NCBI RefSeq assembly: GCF_002278075.1
Contig: NZ_CP022989.1
Coordinates: forward strand, 124,001 to 188,000
Direction: 5' to 3'
Source: Paraburkholderia aromaticivorans
GTDB taxonomy: Bacteria; Pseudomonadota; Gammaproteobacteria; Burkholderiales; Burkholderiaceae
Length of the DNA: 64,000 nt
In this document: positions 43,986 to 52,203 of the stretch, piece by piece
How positions within the stretch are numbered: position 1 is the stretch's first letter
Layout of the letters: the number at the start of each line of letters is the position of its first letter
Made by a program: the position numbers and the translations under genes
Notes under the pieces: generated by a model
What the model saw: the letters and a program-made list of their open reading frames with translations, nothing else
Told to the model about the DNA's origin: nothing
Databases searched by the model: none

Positions 43986-44942
43986 ATGCACGTATACCCT
44001 ACCTGGACACAAAGTGCTCAAAATCGATTGACTACATACGTGTTCGACTGGGCCTGGGCCGACGCCTACAAGCGCAACGGTCTGCCGTATTACCCGAAGC
44101 TGCTGTGCGCGGTGCCGTTCACGCCGGTGCAAGGCAACCGGTTGTTATCGACGGATACGCACGCGCTCAAGCATCTGGCGGCCACGCTGATGGCGTTCGC
44201 CGAGCAGGCCGACGTGTCGTCGCTGCATGTGCTGTTTCCCACCGAAACGGAAGCCGACGCGCTCACCGACATGGGCATGATGCAACGCGAAGGCGTGCAG
44301 TTTCACTGGCTGAACGACGGCTACCGCGACTTCGACGATTTTCTCTCCACGCTCGAGCAGAAGAAGCGCAAGAACATTCGCGCCGAGCGGCGCAAAGTGC
44401 AGGAGGCCGGCGTGACGATGCGCCGGATTCGCGGCGAGGACATTCAGGATGCGGACTGGCGTTTTTTCAGCAAGTGCTATCGGCAAACCTACCGCGAGCA
44501 CTTTTCGAGTCCGTATCTGAACCTCGATTTCTTCCGCATGATCGGCGCGTCGATGCCGGAGAATCTGCTGCTCGTGATCGCCGAATACGAAGGCAAGCCG
44601 ATCGCGAGTTCGCTCGTGGTGTATCAGCGCGACGCCAAAACCGGCGGCACGCTGTATGGCCGCTACTGGGGCGCGCTCGAACACGTGCCGTGCCTGCACT
44701 TCGAAACCGCGTACTACCAGCCGCTCGAATTCTGCATCGAGGAAAAGCTCGGCGCATTCGAAGGCGGCGCCCAAGGCGAACACAAGATGGCGCGCGGCTT
44801 CCTGCCCACGGTGACGCGCTCGGCGCACTGGCTCGCGCACCCTGCTTTCGCGGATGCGGTCGGCCACTTTCTCGCCAACGAAAAGAACAGCATCCACGCG
44901 TATGTGGATGAACTGCGCGAACACAATCCGTTCAAAGGCTGA
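43986..44942 (+). CDS. GNAT/DUF482 acetyltransferase, N-terminally truncated
   Basis: The protein matches the peptidoglycan-type acyltransferase family DUF482 from YVFDWAWADAYKRNGLPYYPKLLCAVPFTP onward (in two pieces: YVFDWAWADAY, YPKLLCAVPF), through KKRKNIRAERR and EGGAQGEHKMARGFLP. Full-length members carry about 80 more residues ahead of YVFDWAWADA. Here 17 unrelated residues (MHVYPTWTQSAQNRLTT) take their place, and the break at about 44035 coincides with a change in base composition. The gene was probably cut by integration of the DNA on the left. The remaining core is open to its normal stop, but function is doubtful. Confidence 0.85.
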   Translation: MHVYPTWTQSAQNRLTTYVFDWAWADAYKRNGLPYYPKLLCAVPFTPVQGNRLLSTDTHALKHLAATLMAFAEQADVSSLHVLFPTETEADALTDMGMMQREGVQFHWLNDGYRDFDDFLSTLEQKKRKNIRAERRKVQEAGVTMRRIRGEDIQDADWRFFSKCYRQTYREHFSSPYLNLDFFRMIGASMPENLLLVIAEYEGKPIASSLVVYQRDAKTGGTLYGRYWGALEHVPCLHFETAYYQPLEFCIEEKLGAFEGGAQGEHKMARGFLPTVTRSAHWLAHPAFADAVGHFLANEKNSIHAYVDELREHNPFKG

Positions 44943-44951
44943 AGCGCATCC

Positions 44952-45290
44952 ATGGCGTGGTTTCTTTATCTGCTCGAATGCTCGGACGGCAGCGTCTATA
45001 CCGGCATCGCCGTCGACGTGCAGGCGCGCTTCGACAAACACGTCAGCGGCGAGGGCGCGCGTTATACGCGTTCGCGCAAGCCGTTGCGGGTGTTGGCGTC
45101 GTTCGAATTGACGGACCGGTCGAGCGCATCGCGCGCCGAGTATTGGGTCAAGCGTCTCGCGCCGTCCGAGAAGCGGGCGCTGGCGGCGGGATTGCGCACG
45201 CTCGAATCGGTGATGCCGCTGCCTGAGCCCGAAGCGGTGGCCGACGAGTCAACGGAACAGGTAACAGAACAGGCTTCGGGCGCGTCCTGA
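44952..45290 (+). CDS. GIY-YIG domain nuclease-like protein
   Basis: The 112-residue protein starts MAWFLYLLECSDGSVYTGIAVDV, with the GIY-YIG pair seen as FLYLLEC...VYTGI, then RFDKHVSGEGARYTRSRKP and the family's AEYWVKRL. It is a UPF0213/YhbQ-type single-domain protein. Relatives may act on DNA, but the family is poorly characterised. The Ala/Glu-rich tail is extra. It follows the acetyltransferase by nine bases and is probably co-transcribed. Confidence 0.88.
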   Translation: MAWFLYLLECSDGSVYTGIAVDVQARFDKHVSGEGARYTRSRKPLRVLASFELTDRSSASRAEYWVKRLAPSEKRALAAGLRTLESVMPLPEPEAVADESTEQVTEQASGAS

Positions 45291-45355
45291 ACGAAGGCCG
45301 TTCGGCTTCGTCCTGCCTCGCGCCGCCTCGCCGCGGCCTGAGTCGCTTCGCCCTG

Positions 45356-45385
45356 CTTCGCGATTCGCCGCTTCGCGATTCGCCG
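45356..45385. repeat. Two tandem copies of a 15-bp unit
   Basis: cttcgcgattcgccg occurs twice head to tail. It lies in a 115-base intergenic zone with many related cttcg/cctcg units between converging genes. It may reflect slipped-strand expansion; no function is implied. Confidence 0.7.
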
Positions 45386-45405
45386 CCTCGCTTTGCGCGG
45401 CCTCG

Positions 45406-47505
45406 CTATCCCCTCGCCTCGCGCATGCGCTCGTTGAGCAGGCGGTGCATCAGCGCAAGCTCGCCCACCGCATCGGCTTCCAGCGAAGTCAGCCCGTCCC
45501 GCGCCGGCAGCGCGTGACGCACCGGCCGCAAGGTCCGATCCAACGCGGCGTCGATATCCGCGCCCACGGTCGCGATCCACGCGCCGAGTTCGTCGTGCGT
45601 GTCGCGCCGGTTCGTACTCAGCCGCAATTGCGTCGCGGTGCCGGCCATTCTTCGCAACACGCTCAGCACCGTCAGCGTCACCGTGTCGGCCATGGAGTCC
45701 TCGAGTTTTTCAAGGCGCATCCGGCCGATCGCTTCTTCCGCGTTATTGCTGCCCAGACCCGCGGCCCGGCGCAAGCGCTCCATATCCTTCTCGCTGCGGC
45801 GAGGCGACTCCAGCGCGGCTCGCAGATACGCGAGATTGGCGCGCACGGCCTCGCCCAGATACGCGCGGCAGTCGATCTTCTCGCGCGTCGGCCATAGATA
45901 GAACGTGGCCAGCAGCGCCAATACGCAGCCGAGCACGTTGTTGCCGAGCCGCGTGATCGCATAGACGAATTCGCTGGCGCCCGGCGTCGCGAAGTCGGCC
46001 ACCAGCACGAAGGTCGGCGTGAGAAACAGCACGAACAGACTGTAGCTGACGGGGCGCAGCGCCATGGTCGCCATCACCAGCGGAAATACCGCGAGGGAAA
46101 TGCCGAGCGGCGAATGGATCGCGTAGCCGATACCCGCGGCCAGCACGCCGCCGACAATGCTGCCCGCCGCTCGCTCGATACTGCGCGGCCAGGTCGCGGC
46201 AATCGACGGCTGCAAGATCAGCAGCGTCGCCATGGTGGCCCAGTAGCCGAACGGCAGCCCCAGCGCGCGGATCACGAGAAAGCCGGCGGTGGTCGTCACG
46301 CCGACGCGCGCCGCATGCCGCAAGCCGACGGATTCGACCGACAGGTTCGCCTTGAAAGTGGCCCAGATCCGCGTGAAGAGCCGCGTGGCGCTGTCGCGCC
46401 AACCTTCGGGCTGTGCATAGACCGGCGCGAAGTCGACCAGTTCGAAATCGGATTTCAGCGACACGGGTTCCGACAACGCGGTTTCGAGCCGCTTCGCAAA
46501 GCGCCGCAAGCGCAGTTGCAACGCGGTGAGACGCTCCCACTGCGCGTCGTTGACGGCCGCGCCGATATCGCGCAGCAGATCGCCCATGACGGCCAGCAGC
46601 CGCGCCGCGCGTTTCGCGCGCCATGCGTTCTCCGGCGCTCGCTCACAGGCGCCGGACACGGCGATCAGATAAGCGAACAACGCTTCGCTGTCGGTCAGCA
46701 AGCCGAGCAGCGTGTCGTAGGTTTCGCGGCCGCCCGTTCTCGACGCGGGCACCCGCGCCAGCACTTTGCGCGAGCGCTCCAGCGCGGCTCGGGCATCGGC
46801 GCGAAATTTCGCGGCATGCGTGGCCCACTCGCCGCGGGCCGCGCGCCGCTCCAGCAACCGGGCGCTATCCAGAGCGATATCGGCCAGACGCAGATACACG
46901 GCGCGCAGCGTCGAGCGGCTCGTGCCGAATGGGTGAATGCGCCAGACCGTCAGACTCAGCGCGACGGCGAACAGGCAGCCGACCAGGTACACGCCGAGAA
47001 ACGCCATGCCTTGCCGGACATCGTGCATCGGCCGATCGACCATCACGACGCATGCGGTCGCCACGAGAATCGTCACCTGCGACGTGGCCGCGCCCCAGAT
47101 CCTGCCGAAGGCGCCGAGGCTCGTGAACAGCAGCACCGCGAGCGCGGCGACCACGGTCCCCTGCGCGGACGCGAATGACGTCAAGCCACCGCACAGCGTG
47201 GACAGCAACGCAAAGCCCATCATCGACGCAAAGCGGGCGCGGTTGGAGCCGGCGGCATCGGCGAGACAAGTCCAGAAGGCGCCGATGGCGGCCCACGCGA
47301 ACACCGGTTCGTGCAGCACGTTGCCGAGCGCGAGCATGGCCGTCGATGCGCAGGCCGCTCGCAAGCCTTCCGAGAGACTGGCCTCGCTCGTCGAAAACGA
47401 CACCATCCAGACCGGCCGCTTGCGGTAAATCGCACTGGCGACGGCATACAGCCAGTTCGACCAGCGCAGCGAAGACGACGACGGGTTGGACTTGCGATTC
47501 AGCAT
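45406..47505 (-). CDS. FUSC family membrane transporter (YccS/FusC-like)
   Basis: The 699-residue protein has two sets of hydrophobic helices (about residues 45-190 and 390-530) separated by a cytosolic helical region, the FUSC plan. The second set includes YWATMATLLILQPSIAATWPRSIERAAGSIVGG in two pieces, matching the conserved FUSC motif. Relatives export aromatic acids, fusaric acid or other toxic compounds. No membrane-fusion or outer-membrane partner gene is adjacent. The ATG at 47505 lacks a good ribosome binding site; an AT-rich patch near 47590 could be its promoter. Confidence 0.9.
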   Translation of the reverse strand: MLNRKSNPSSSSLRWSNWLYAVASAIYRKRPVWMVSFSTSEASLSEGLRAACASTAMLALGNVLHEPVFAWAAIGAFWTCLADAAGSNRARFASMMGFALLSTLCGGLTSFASAQGTVVAALAVLLFTSLGAFGRIWGAATSQVTILVATACVVMVDRPMHDVRQGMAFLGVYLVGCLFAVALSLTVWRIHPFGTSRSTLRAVYLRLADIALDSARLLERRAARGEWATHAAKFRADARAALERSRKVLARVPASRTGGRETYDTLLGLLTDSEALFAYLIAVSGACERAPENAWRAKRAARLLAVMGDLLRDIGAAVNDAQWERLTALQLRLRRFAKRLETALSEPVSLKSDFELVDFAPVYAQPEGWRDSATRLFTRIWATFKANLSVESVGLRHAARVGVTTTAGFLVIRALGLPFGYWATMATLLILQPSIAATWPRSIERAAGSIVGGVLAAGIGYAIHSPLGISLAVFPLVMATMALRPVSYSLFVLFLTPTFVLVADFATPGASEFVYAITRLGNNVLGCVLALLATFYLWPTREKIDCRAYLGEAVRANLAYLRAALESPRRSEKDMERLRRAAGLGSNNAEEAIGRMRLEKLEDSMADTVTLTVLSVLRRMAGTATQLRLSTNRRDTHDELGAWIATVGADIDAALDRTLRPVRHALPARDGLTSLEADAVGELALMHRLLNERMREARG

Positions 47506-47724
47506 CCGGACGGTGTATTCCCAGTAAGACGATTGGCGCCGCGTCAGGCCATGGAGCTAGCCGGTGACACGTAAGCACGCGAGCGGTCATGATAAGGGTT
47601 TACACCTAATTATAAAAATGCATTCGGTTCATCCTTTCGATGCGCTGCGTCTATGCGACCTCGACCATGACCGCGCTCTCTGAAGACTATGCAACGCGAC
47701 AGGTTCATTGTTCGACATGCCATG

Positions 47725-47763
47725 AAAAAACCGCGCGGCCCTTGCAGGCGCGCGCGGTTTTTT
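47725..47763. terminator. Strong bidirectional intrinsic terminator
   Basis: aaaaaaccgcgcg and cgcgcggtttttt are exact reverse complements with a 13-base loop that itself contains a gcc/ggc pair. A-run and T-run make it work in either direction. It would end leftward transcripts from the FAH gene, or a short plus-strand transcript starting near the AT-rich patch at about 47590. Confidence 0.8.
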
Positions 47764-47789
47764 TGCAGCCACCAAACGTGGCGCAGCTT

Positions 47790-47965
47790 GTAGCTCAAGG
47801 CAGCCGGGACGACGCCTGTGGTCTGACCGATAAATGCCCCGGCATCCCGGCCCAACGCGCCCCCTTCCTCAATGCGTCAACGAGGGTTGCGTCGTCCGCA
47901 TTCAAGACGGCCGCGATGAGCATCCGTCCCATGCGGCCCGTTGCGCCAGCTACTGCGATTCCCAT
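47790..47965 (-). pseudogene. Remnant of dapB (dihydrodipicolinate reductase), N-terminal part
   Basis: From the ATG at 47965 the frame reads MGIAVAGATGRMGRMLIAAV and continues LNADDATLVDAL, the nucleotide-binding start of DapB. A shift of frame then gives ALGRDAGAFIGQTTGV, which also fits the family. The frame decays soon after (about residue 60 of roughly 265), so only the N-terminus survives. It lies between the FAH gene and a terminator. A complete dapB is expected elsewhere in the genome. Confidence 0.7.
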
Positions 47966-48025
47966 TAGTTTCCGCGTGCGGCGCCGTTGCACACGCCCAT
48001 GACGCGCACTTCAGCGCGCGGCCAA

Positions 48026-49204
48026 TCAGGTATTGCCGCGCAGACCTCGCGCCTCCAGATTTCCGTATAAAGCGCGGACGCCGAATGTCCACGGAGCAAT
48101 CTCGTCGGACCGCCTGACGGTGTTCACCAATGAGCCGAGCGAGGGCGACGAAATAGTCACTACGTCACCGAGGTGATGAGTAAACCCGGCGCCCTCGGCG
48201 TCCCGGTCCTTGATGGGAGAGAACATGGTGCCGAGAAAGAGCATGAAGCCATCAGGATACTGATGATGCGGACCATACGTCTGGTTCACGAGGTCGGCCG
48301 GGTCGCGGCTGATCTCGCTCATATGGCTGACACCTTCGAGGACGAAACCATCATCGGGCCCCTCGATCTTCAGCAACACGCTCTCCCTGCGGATGGAATC
48401 AAGCGTGAAACGGTCATCAAAAAGGCGAATAAACGGTCCGATGGAACATGAGCCGTTATTGTCCTTTGCCTTCCCGAGCAACAGCGCACTGCGGCCTTCT
48501 ATATCCCGCAGATTGACATCGTTCCCCAGCGTTGCACCGACGATTCGACCGGCGCTGCTGACTGCCAGCACAATCTCCGGCTCCGGATTGTTCCAGACCG
48601 ACGTCTTGTAGAGACCGATATTGGCGCCCAGACCGACAGCCGACATCGGCTGCGCCTTGGAGAATACCTCCGCGTCCGGGCCGATACCGACCTCCATGTA
48701 CTGGGACCACGCACCCCGCCGCTCCATCTCGGCCTTCAATTTCTGCGCGCTTTCCGAACCCGGCTTGATCTTCGAAAGGTCCGCGCCAATCAGCGCGTTG
48801 ATCGTCTCCCGGATTTCGTTCGCCTTGCTCGCATCGCCGCCGGCCTGCTCCTCGATGACGCGTTCAAGCAGACTGACCGCAAACGTCACACCGCACGCCT
48901 TGATTGCCTGGACGTCACACGGCGCGAGCAGCCTGAGCCCAGCCGCCTGCGGGTCGAGGCTTTTCGCTATCAGTTCGTCCACGCTTCCCAGCGTCTCGCC
49001 GGGCGCGTTACGGGCAATGTCGAGTGCGTCGCTCCGGTCAAAAAGGTCGGCCGTCGTGCGAACCGTGCTGGTGATGTCGAAGACTTCACCCTGTCGAATT
49101 GCAACCACCGCCGGGCCGTTGTGCGGCTGCGGCCGCCAGACTCGACCTACGAGCACCGCCCGTTCCACATCTGCCGGAAGGCAGGAGTATGAAGAAATAG
49201 CCAT
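48026..49204 (-). CDS. Fumarylacetoacetate hydrolase (FAH) family protein
   Basis: The 392-residue protein has the FAH C-terminal domain with metal and substrate motifs in YMEVGIGPDAEVF, EPEIVLAVSSAGRIVGATLGNDVN and GKAKDNNGSC...GPFIRLFDD. An N-terminal region of about 100 residues precedes it. This length and the GNDVN...GKAKD pattern resemble 2-keto-3-deoxy-sugar-acid dehydratases of the family rather than true fumarylacetoacetase; that assignment is an inference. The gene is divergent from an IclR-type regulator, which is a common arrangement for sugar-acid or aromatic catabolism. The ATG start is clear. Confidence 0.85.
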   Translation of the reverse strand: MAISSYSCLPADVERAVLVGRVWRPQPHNGPAVVAIRQGEVFDITSTVRTTADLFDRSDALDIARNAPGETLGSVDELIAKSLDPQAAGLRLLAPCDVQAIKACGVTFAVSLLERVIEEQAGGDASKANEIRETINALIGADLSKIKPGSESAQKLKAEMERRGAWSQYMEVGIGPDAEVFSKAQPMSAVGLGANIGLYKTSVWNNPEPEIVLAVSSAGRIVGATLGNDVNLRDIEGRSALLLGKAKDNNGSCSIGPFIRLFDDRFTLDSIRRESVLLKIEGPDDGFVLEGVSHMSEISRDPADLVNQTYGPHHQYPDGFMLFLGTMFSPIKDRDAEGAGFTHHLGDVVTISSPSLGSLVNTVRRSDEIAPWTFGVRALYGNLEARGLRGNT

Positions 49205-49282
49205 ATATGTTCGTCGCCCGTCACGCAGAGGAATGCGCGCATCCTATGCCCACGATTCGAGGCCGTCTATTATGTTGTTAAT

Positions 49283-49302
49283 CTGTCCAACAGGTTGGAC
49301 AG
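49283..49302. promoter_or_regulatory. Operator-like perfect palindrome between FAH and IclR genes
   Basis: ctgtccaac-ag-gttggacag has perfect 9-bp arms around a 2-bp centre. It lies about 80 bases ahead of the FAH start and 33 bases ahead of the IclR start. IclR regulators typically bind such sites in divergent promoters, so it is a likely shared operator. Confidence 0.7.
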
Positions 49303-49335
49303 CCTCCCGTCAACTCTCCACTGAATGCCATCGCG

Positions 49336-50091
49336 ATGGAAAAGGTCTACGAGGTACCCGCTTTGCGCCGCGCCCAAGAAGTTCTCGACATCCTGGCTCG
49401 TGCGAGAGAACCCGTTCGCGTAGCGGCGTTGCGCGACGCAACCGGGCTGTCGCGCAGCACGCTCTATCTGATGCTGGATTCACTCCAGCGGCAGGCCTGG
49501 ATCGAAAAGCGCGGCGACGGCTACCTGATCGGCGTGAAGCTTTTCGAGTTGGGAAATGCTTATGTGCGTCACGACGGATATCAGTCCGTATTCCGCGCAC
49601 TGGCGGCAGCGTTCGTTGCAACACACGACGAAGTCGTGCAACTGGCAACGCTCGACGGAGCAGACGTCGTCTACATTGCCCGGGAGGATTCCCGACGTCC
49701 GGTCCGCCTCGTGTCGGACCTTGGCTCGCGACTTCCGGCACACTGTTCCGCGCTAGGGAAAGCGTTGCTCGCCACGCTTCCTCAATCAGACCTGATCGCA
49801 CTTCTTCCTGAACGGCTCGCCGCACTGACGCCGCGGACCATTACACGACGCGCAGCGTTGCTCCGCGAACTCGAAAGCGTTCGCGAAACAGGTCAAGCGA
49901 GTGAATTCGAGGAATCGGCCGCCGGGCTAGCCTGTTTTGCCGCGTATGTCGGACAAACCGCTTATGGCAAAAGGCTTGCCGTCAGCACCAGCATCCCAAC
50001 CGGCCGGGTCGACCCAAAGCGTGAGAAGCGAATCCGTCTGGCTATCTCACGGATGGCATTGCAAATCGGCGCCCGTCTTGGAAGTGCTTGA
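49336..50091 (+). CDS. IclR family transcriptional regulator
   Basis: The 251-residue protein has an N-terminal winged helix (residues about 7-65, LDILARAREPVRVAALRDATGLSRSTLYLMLDSLQRQAWI in segments) and the GAF-like IclR effector domain (about 80-250) with ALGKALLA, the hallmark signature. It probably controls the divergent FAH gene through the palindrome at 49283-49302. The ATG at 49336 fits the family start. Confidence 0.92.
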   Translation: MEKVYEVPALRRAQEVLDILARAREPVRVAALRDATGLSRSTLYLMLDSLQRQAWIEKRGDGYLIGVKLFELGNAYVRHDGYQSVFRALAAAFVATHDEVVQLATLDGADVVYIAREDSRRPVRLVSDLGSRLPAHCSALGKALLATLPQSDLIALLPERLAALTPRTITRRAALLRELESVRETGQASEFEESAAGLACFAAYVGQTAYGKRLAVSTSIPTGRVDPKREKRIRLAISRMALQIGARLGSA

Positions 50092-50480
50092 CCGACTGCG
50101 GCAAGCGACCGGAAGAAGTCGAACGGCGGGACGATCGGACCCAGCCCTCTGCCGGTCGATCACGGTCGACAAGCGATAAGGTCAACTCTTCAGCGCCGCG
50201 GTTCGACGCGGTGCCGCGCAAGAGCCCCGCATCACGAGTTCGGCGTCGACTGTCAGTCTTCGTCTCGGCCCGCTCGGACTCAATCGACTGACGGACGGAA
50301 AATTGACGCTTGCCGAGTAAAGGCGGCGCTGAACCCCGGATTTCGCCGGATACCGCCTCGCGCGCATTCGCACGCGGCTTTCCGAGGCCTCGCAACCTTT
50401 GCCCAACGCTGTGGTCAGATACGAAGCATGTCCCGCTGGTATCCCGCTGGTAGTCAAGCAGCCCAACATTGGAGTTCGTG
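50092..50480. other. Gene-poor stretch with a possible LacI-type remnant
   Basis: On the minus strand, the frame ending at 50182 includes RRLTVDAELVMRGSCAAP, which resembles the last strand of LacI-family regulators. The rest of the frame does not read as a protein. If real it is a decayed 3' end. Nothing else is seen. Confidence 0.3.
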
Positions 50481-51158
50481 ATGAAAATCCTGATGGTTTT
50501 GACGTCCCACGACCAACTTGGTAGCACAGGGAAAAAGACCGGATTCTGGCTCGAAGAATTTGCCTCACCTTTCTACGTATTCAAAGACGCGGGCGCAGAC
50601 ATTACGCTGGCTTCTGTCAAGGGCGGTCAACCCCCTCTCGACCCGAAGAGTGACGAACCCGACGCGCAAACCGAGTCGACGAAACGCTTCCGTGCCGACA
50701 AGGACGCGCAAGCGCTGCTCGCCCATACGCACCCGCTCCCGGAGGTCGATGAGGCGGAATACCACGCCGTCTTTTACCCCGGCGGCCATGGCCCGCTGTG
50801 GGACCTTGCCGAAGACTCGACATCGATATCGCTGATTGAAGCGTTTCGGACAGCGGGGAAACCGGTTGCGTTCGTCTGCCATGCACCTGGCGTGCTTCGG
50901 CACGTCAAGGGCGCCGACGGAAAGCCGTTCGTGAACGGGAAAAATGTCACCGGTTTTTCTAATTCGGAGGAAGCGGCAGTCGGGCTTGTCGACGTGGTTC
51001 CGTTTCTTGTCGAGTCGGAGATGCAAAAGCTGGGCGCGCACTACAGTAAAGGGCAGGATTGGGCGAGCCATGTGGTGGTCGACGGACAGTTGGTGACGGG
51101 GCAGAACCCCGGCTCATCGGAGGCGAGTGCAAAGGCGCTCTTGAAGATGCTTGCCTGA
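50481..51158 (+). CDS. DJ-1/PfpI (type 1 glutamine amidotransferase-like) protein
   Basis: The 225-residue protein follows the Hsp31/DJ-1 subfamily: AVFYPGGHGPLWDL and, further on, KPVAFVCHAPGVL, where the nucleophile is the Cys in the VCHAP elbow with its adjacent His. E-rich LEEFASPFYVF and GADITLAS at the front fit as well. Relatives are glyoxalase III/deglycase or chaperone-type stress proteins. The ATG at 50481 has GGAG six bases upstream, which excludes the longer frame from 50469. It is a stand-alone gene. Confidence 0.9.
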   Translation: MKILMVLTSHDQLGSTGKKTGFWLEEFASPFYVFKDAGADITLASVKGGQPPLDPKSDEPDAQTESTKRFRADKDAQALLAHTHPLPEVDEAEYHAVFYPGGHGPLWDLAEDSTSISLIEAFRTAGKPVAFVCHAPGVLRHVKGADGKPFVNGKNVTGFSNSEEAAVGLVDVVPFLVESEMQKLGAHYSKGQDWASHVVVDGQLVTGQNPGSSEASAKALLKMLA

Positions 51159-51640
51159 AATGCGGTGAAGCGGTCGGCACCCGAGCGCTTGCGGTGTCGA
51201 CTCAGTGGCCTCCCAGGAGCACTCTGTAACGATGCGGGTCGCTATCTTCAGTTTAACTGCAACGTCGCGCGTCAACGGATAGGCGAAGCCCGTCATATTG
51301 CGGCATAGCCTCGACTGCTTGCAGCTTCGCGGGAGCATTTATCTGTCTTTCTCCCACCTTTCCTTTTTGTCATATTGAAAGAATGGATGGCGCCGTCAAT
51401 CATATTCGCTCTGCTTATCGAATCATGTTGACTTTGGTTTAAGGGAGCGCCTAAAATTCGCGAATCTTCACAGACGGGGCTGACGCCTTGAACAGCTGTA
51501 GTAGTCGACCTTCGAATAGTTTTTCTGCCTGACCGGCAGGACGTCCGCGCTCTCCTTTCTCAGCCGCCGTCTTGCCATCAGGCAGACGGTGCGCGCCGCA
51601 GTACCCCACTCCGTGCACCTTGACTAGCGCCATCCGGGCG
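51159..51640. other. Gene-poor stretch
   Basis: About 480 bases without a supported gene. The minus-strand frame at 51451-51813 has no known domain and overlaps the structured leader on its right. AT-rich patches near 51340-51430 may hold promoters. Confidence 0.4.
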
Positions 51641-51672
51641 TAGCGATTACGCGCGTCCGCATGGCATCGCGT

Positions 51673-51736
51673 CGCGAGCGTGAGCTCGCGGCAGCATTCG
51701 TTCGCGCCTATTCGATTCGATAGCGCGAACGAATGC
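51673..51736 (+). promoter_or_regulatory. Two strong hairpins in the leader of the NRAMP-like gene
   Basis: Hairpin 1: cgcgagc-gtga-gctcgcg (51673-51690), 7 perfect pairs and a tetraloop. Hairpin 2: gcattcgttcgcgc (51694-51707) pairs with gcgcgaacgaatgc (51723-51736), 14 perfect pairs, extendable across a bulge by ctat/atag. They lie about 500 bases ahead of the transporter and just ahead of two short frames. A cis-regulatory RNA is suspected; no known riboswitch class was recognised. Confidence 0.5.
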
Positions 51737-51792
51737 GTGATTAAGCACACGTGCCGCGAACACGCGTGCACTAACGCCGATAAGGAGCCGCC

Positions 51793-51858
51793 ATGCCGGA
51801 CAGTGACAGTCATCCCTTATGCCGCTCATCTTTACCTTTGCCTGAGGAAAGCGAGTAG
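51793..51858 (+). CDS. Short leader ORF, 21 residues
   Basis: A 21-residue frame, MPDSDSHPLCRSSLPLPEESE, with an excellent ribosome binding site (taaggag, 6 bases upstream of the ATG), right after the hairpins. The size, Pro/Ser content and place suggest a regulatory leader peptide rather than a functional protein. Leader peptides of this kind control Mg2+ transporter genes in some bacteria; that analogy is an inference. Confidence 0.45.
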   Translation: MPDSDSHPLCRSSLPLPEESE

Positions 51859-51947
51859 ACGTCAATCGATGCGCGCATAGTGCGCCCGACCTCCATGTCT
51901 GCCGGCTTTCCGCGAACCGCGTCAAGCCTGACGCATGGAGAAACATC

Positions 51948-52088
51948 ATGATCTTCGGCCTCCTTCTGTCGCAACTGCCGCACGTCCAGCAATCACGCGC
52001 CCACTACGACGGCATGCTGGCACTGCACGCCCCGGCGCCTCACAAACTCACCGCGTTCTGGCGACGCCTCAAAACGCTCGTTTCGTAA
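51948..52088 (+). CDS. Short leader ORF, 46 residues
   Basis: A 46-residue frame from MIFGLLLSQLPHVQQSRAHY to FWRRLKTLVS, with GGAG seven bases upstream of the ATG. It has a hydrophobic front and an HAPAPHKL stretch in the middle. Its ribosome-binding context (tggagaaacatcATG) resembles that of the gene at 30227. It sits 115 bases before the NRAMP-like transporter and may be translated as a leader or a small membrane-associated protein. No homology is recognised. Confidence 0.45.
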   Translation: MIFGLLLSQLPHVQQSRAHYDGMLALHAPAPHKLTAFWRRLKTLVS

Positions 52089-52203
52089 CCTCGCGCTCTC
52101 TTTCCGCCATACGCAAGCGACGTCGTCATTCGACGGTACACGCCCTTACGTATGCCGGAGAGTCCCGTGCCATTCAATAATCAGAATCAGGACAGGAAGC
52201 AAA

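Noticed and set aside
43819..44035. tRNA or att site at the presumed island border
   Set aside because: No tRNA-like T-arm or repeated sequence was found at the junction; the border is inferred from the truncated gene only.
45300..45405. Possible regulatory or attachment repeats between the GIY-YIG and FUSC genes
   Set aside because: Two exact 15-bp copies exist, but the rest is loose cttcg/cctcg sequence between converging genes, best explained by slippage.
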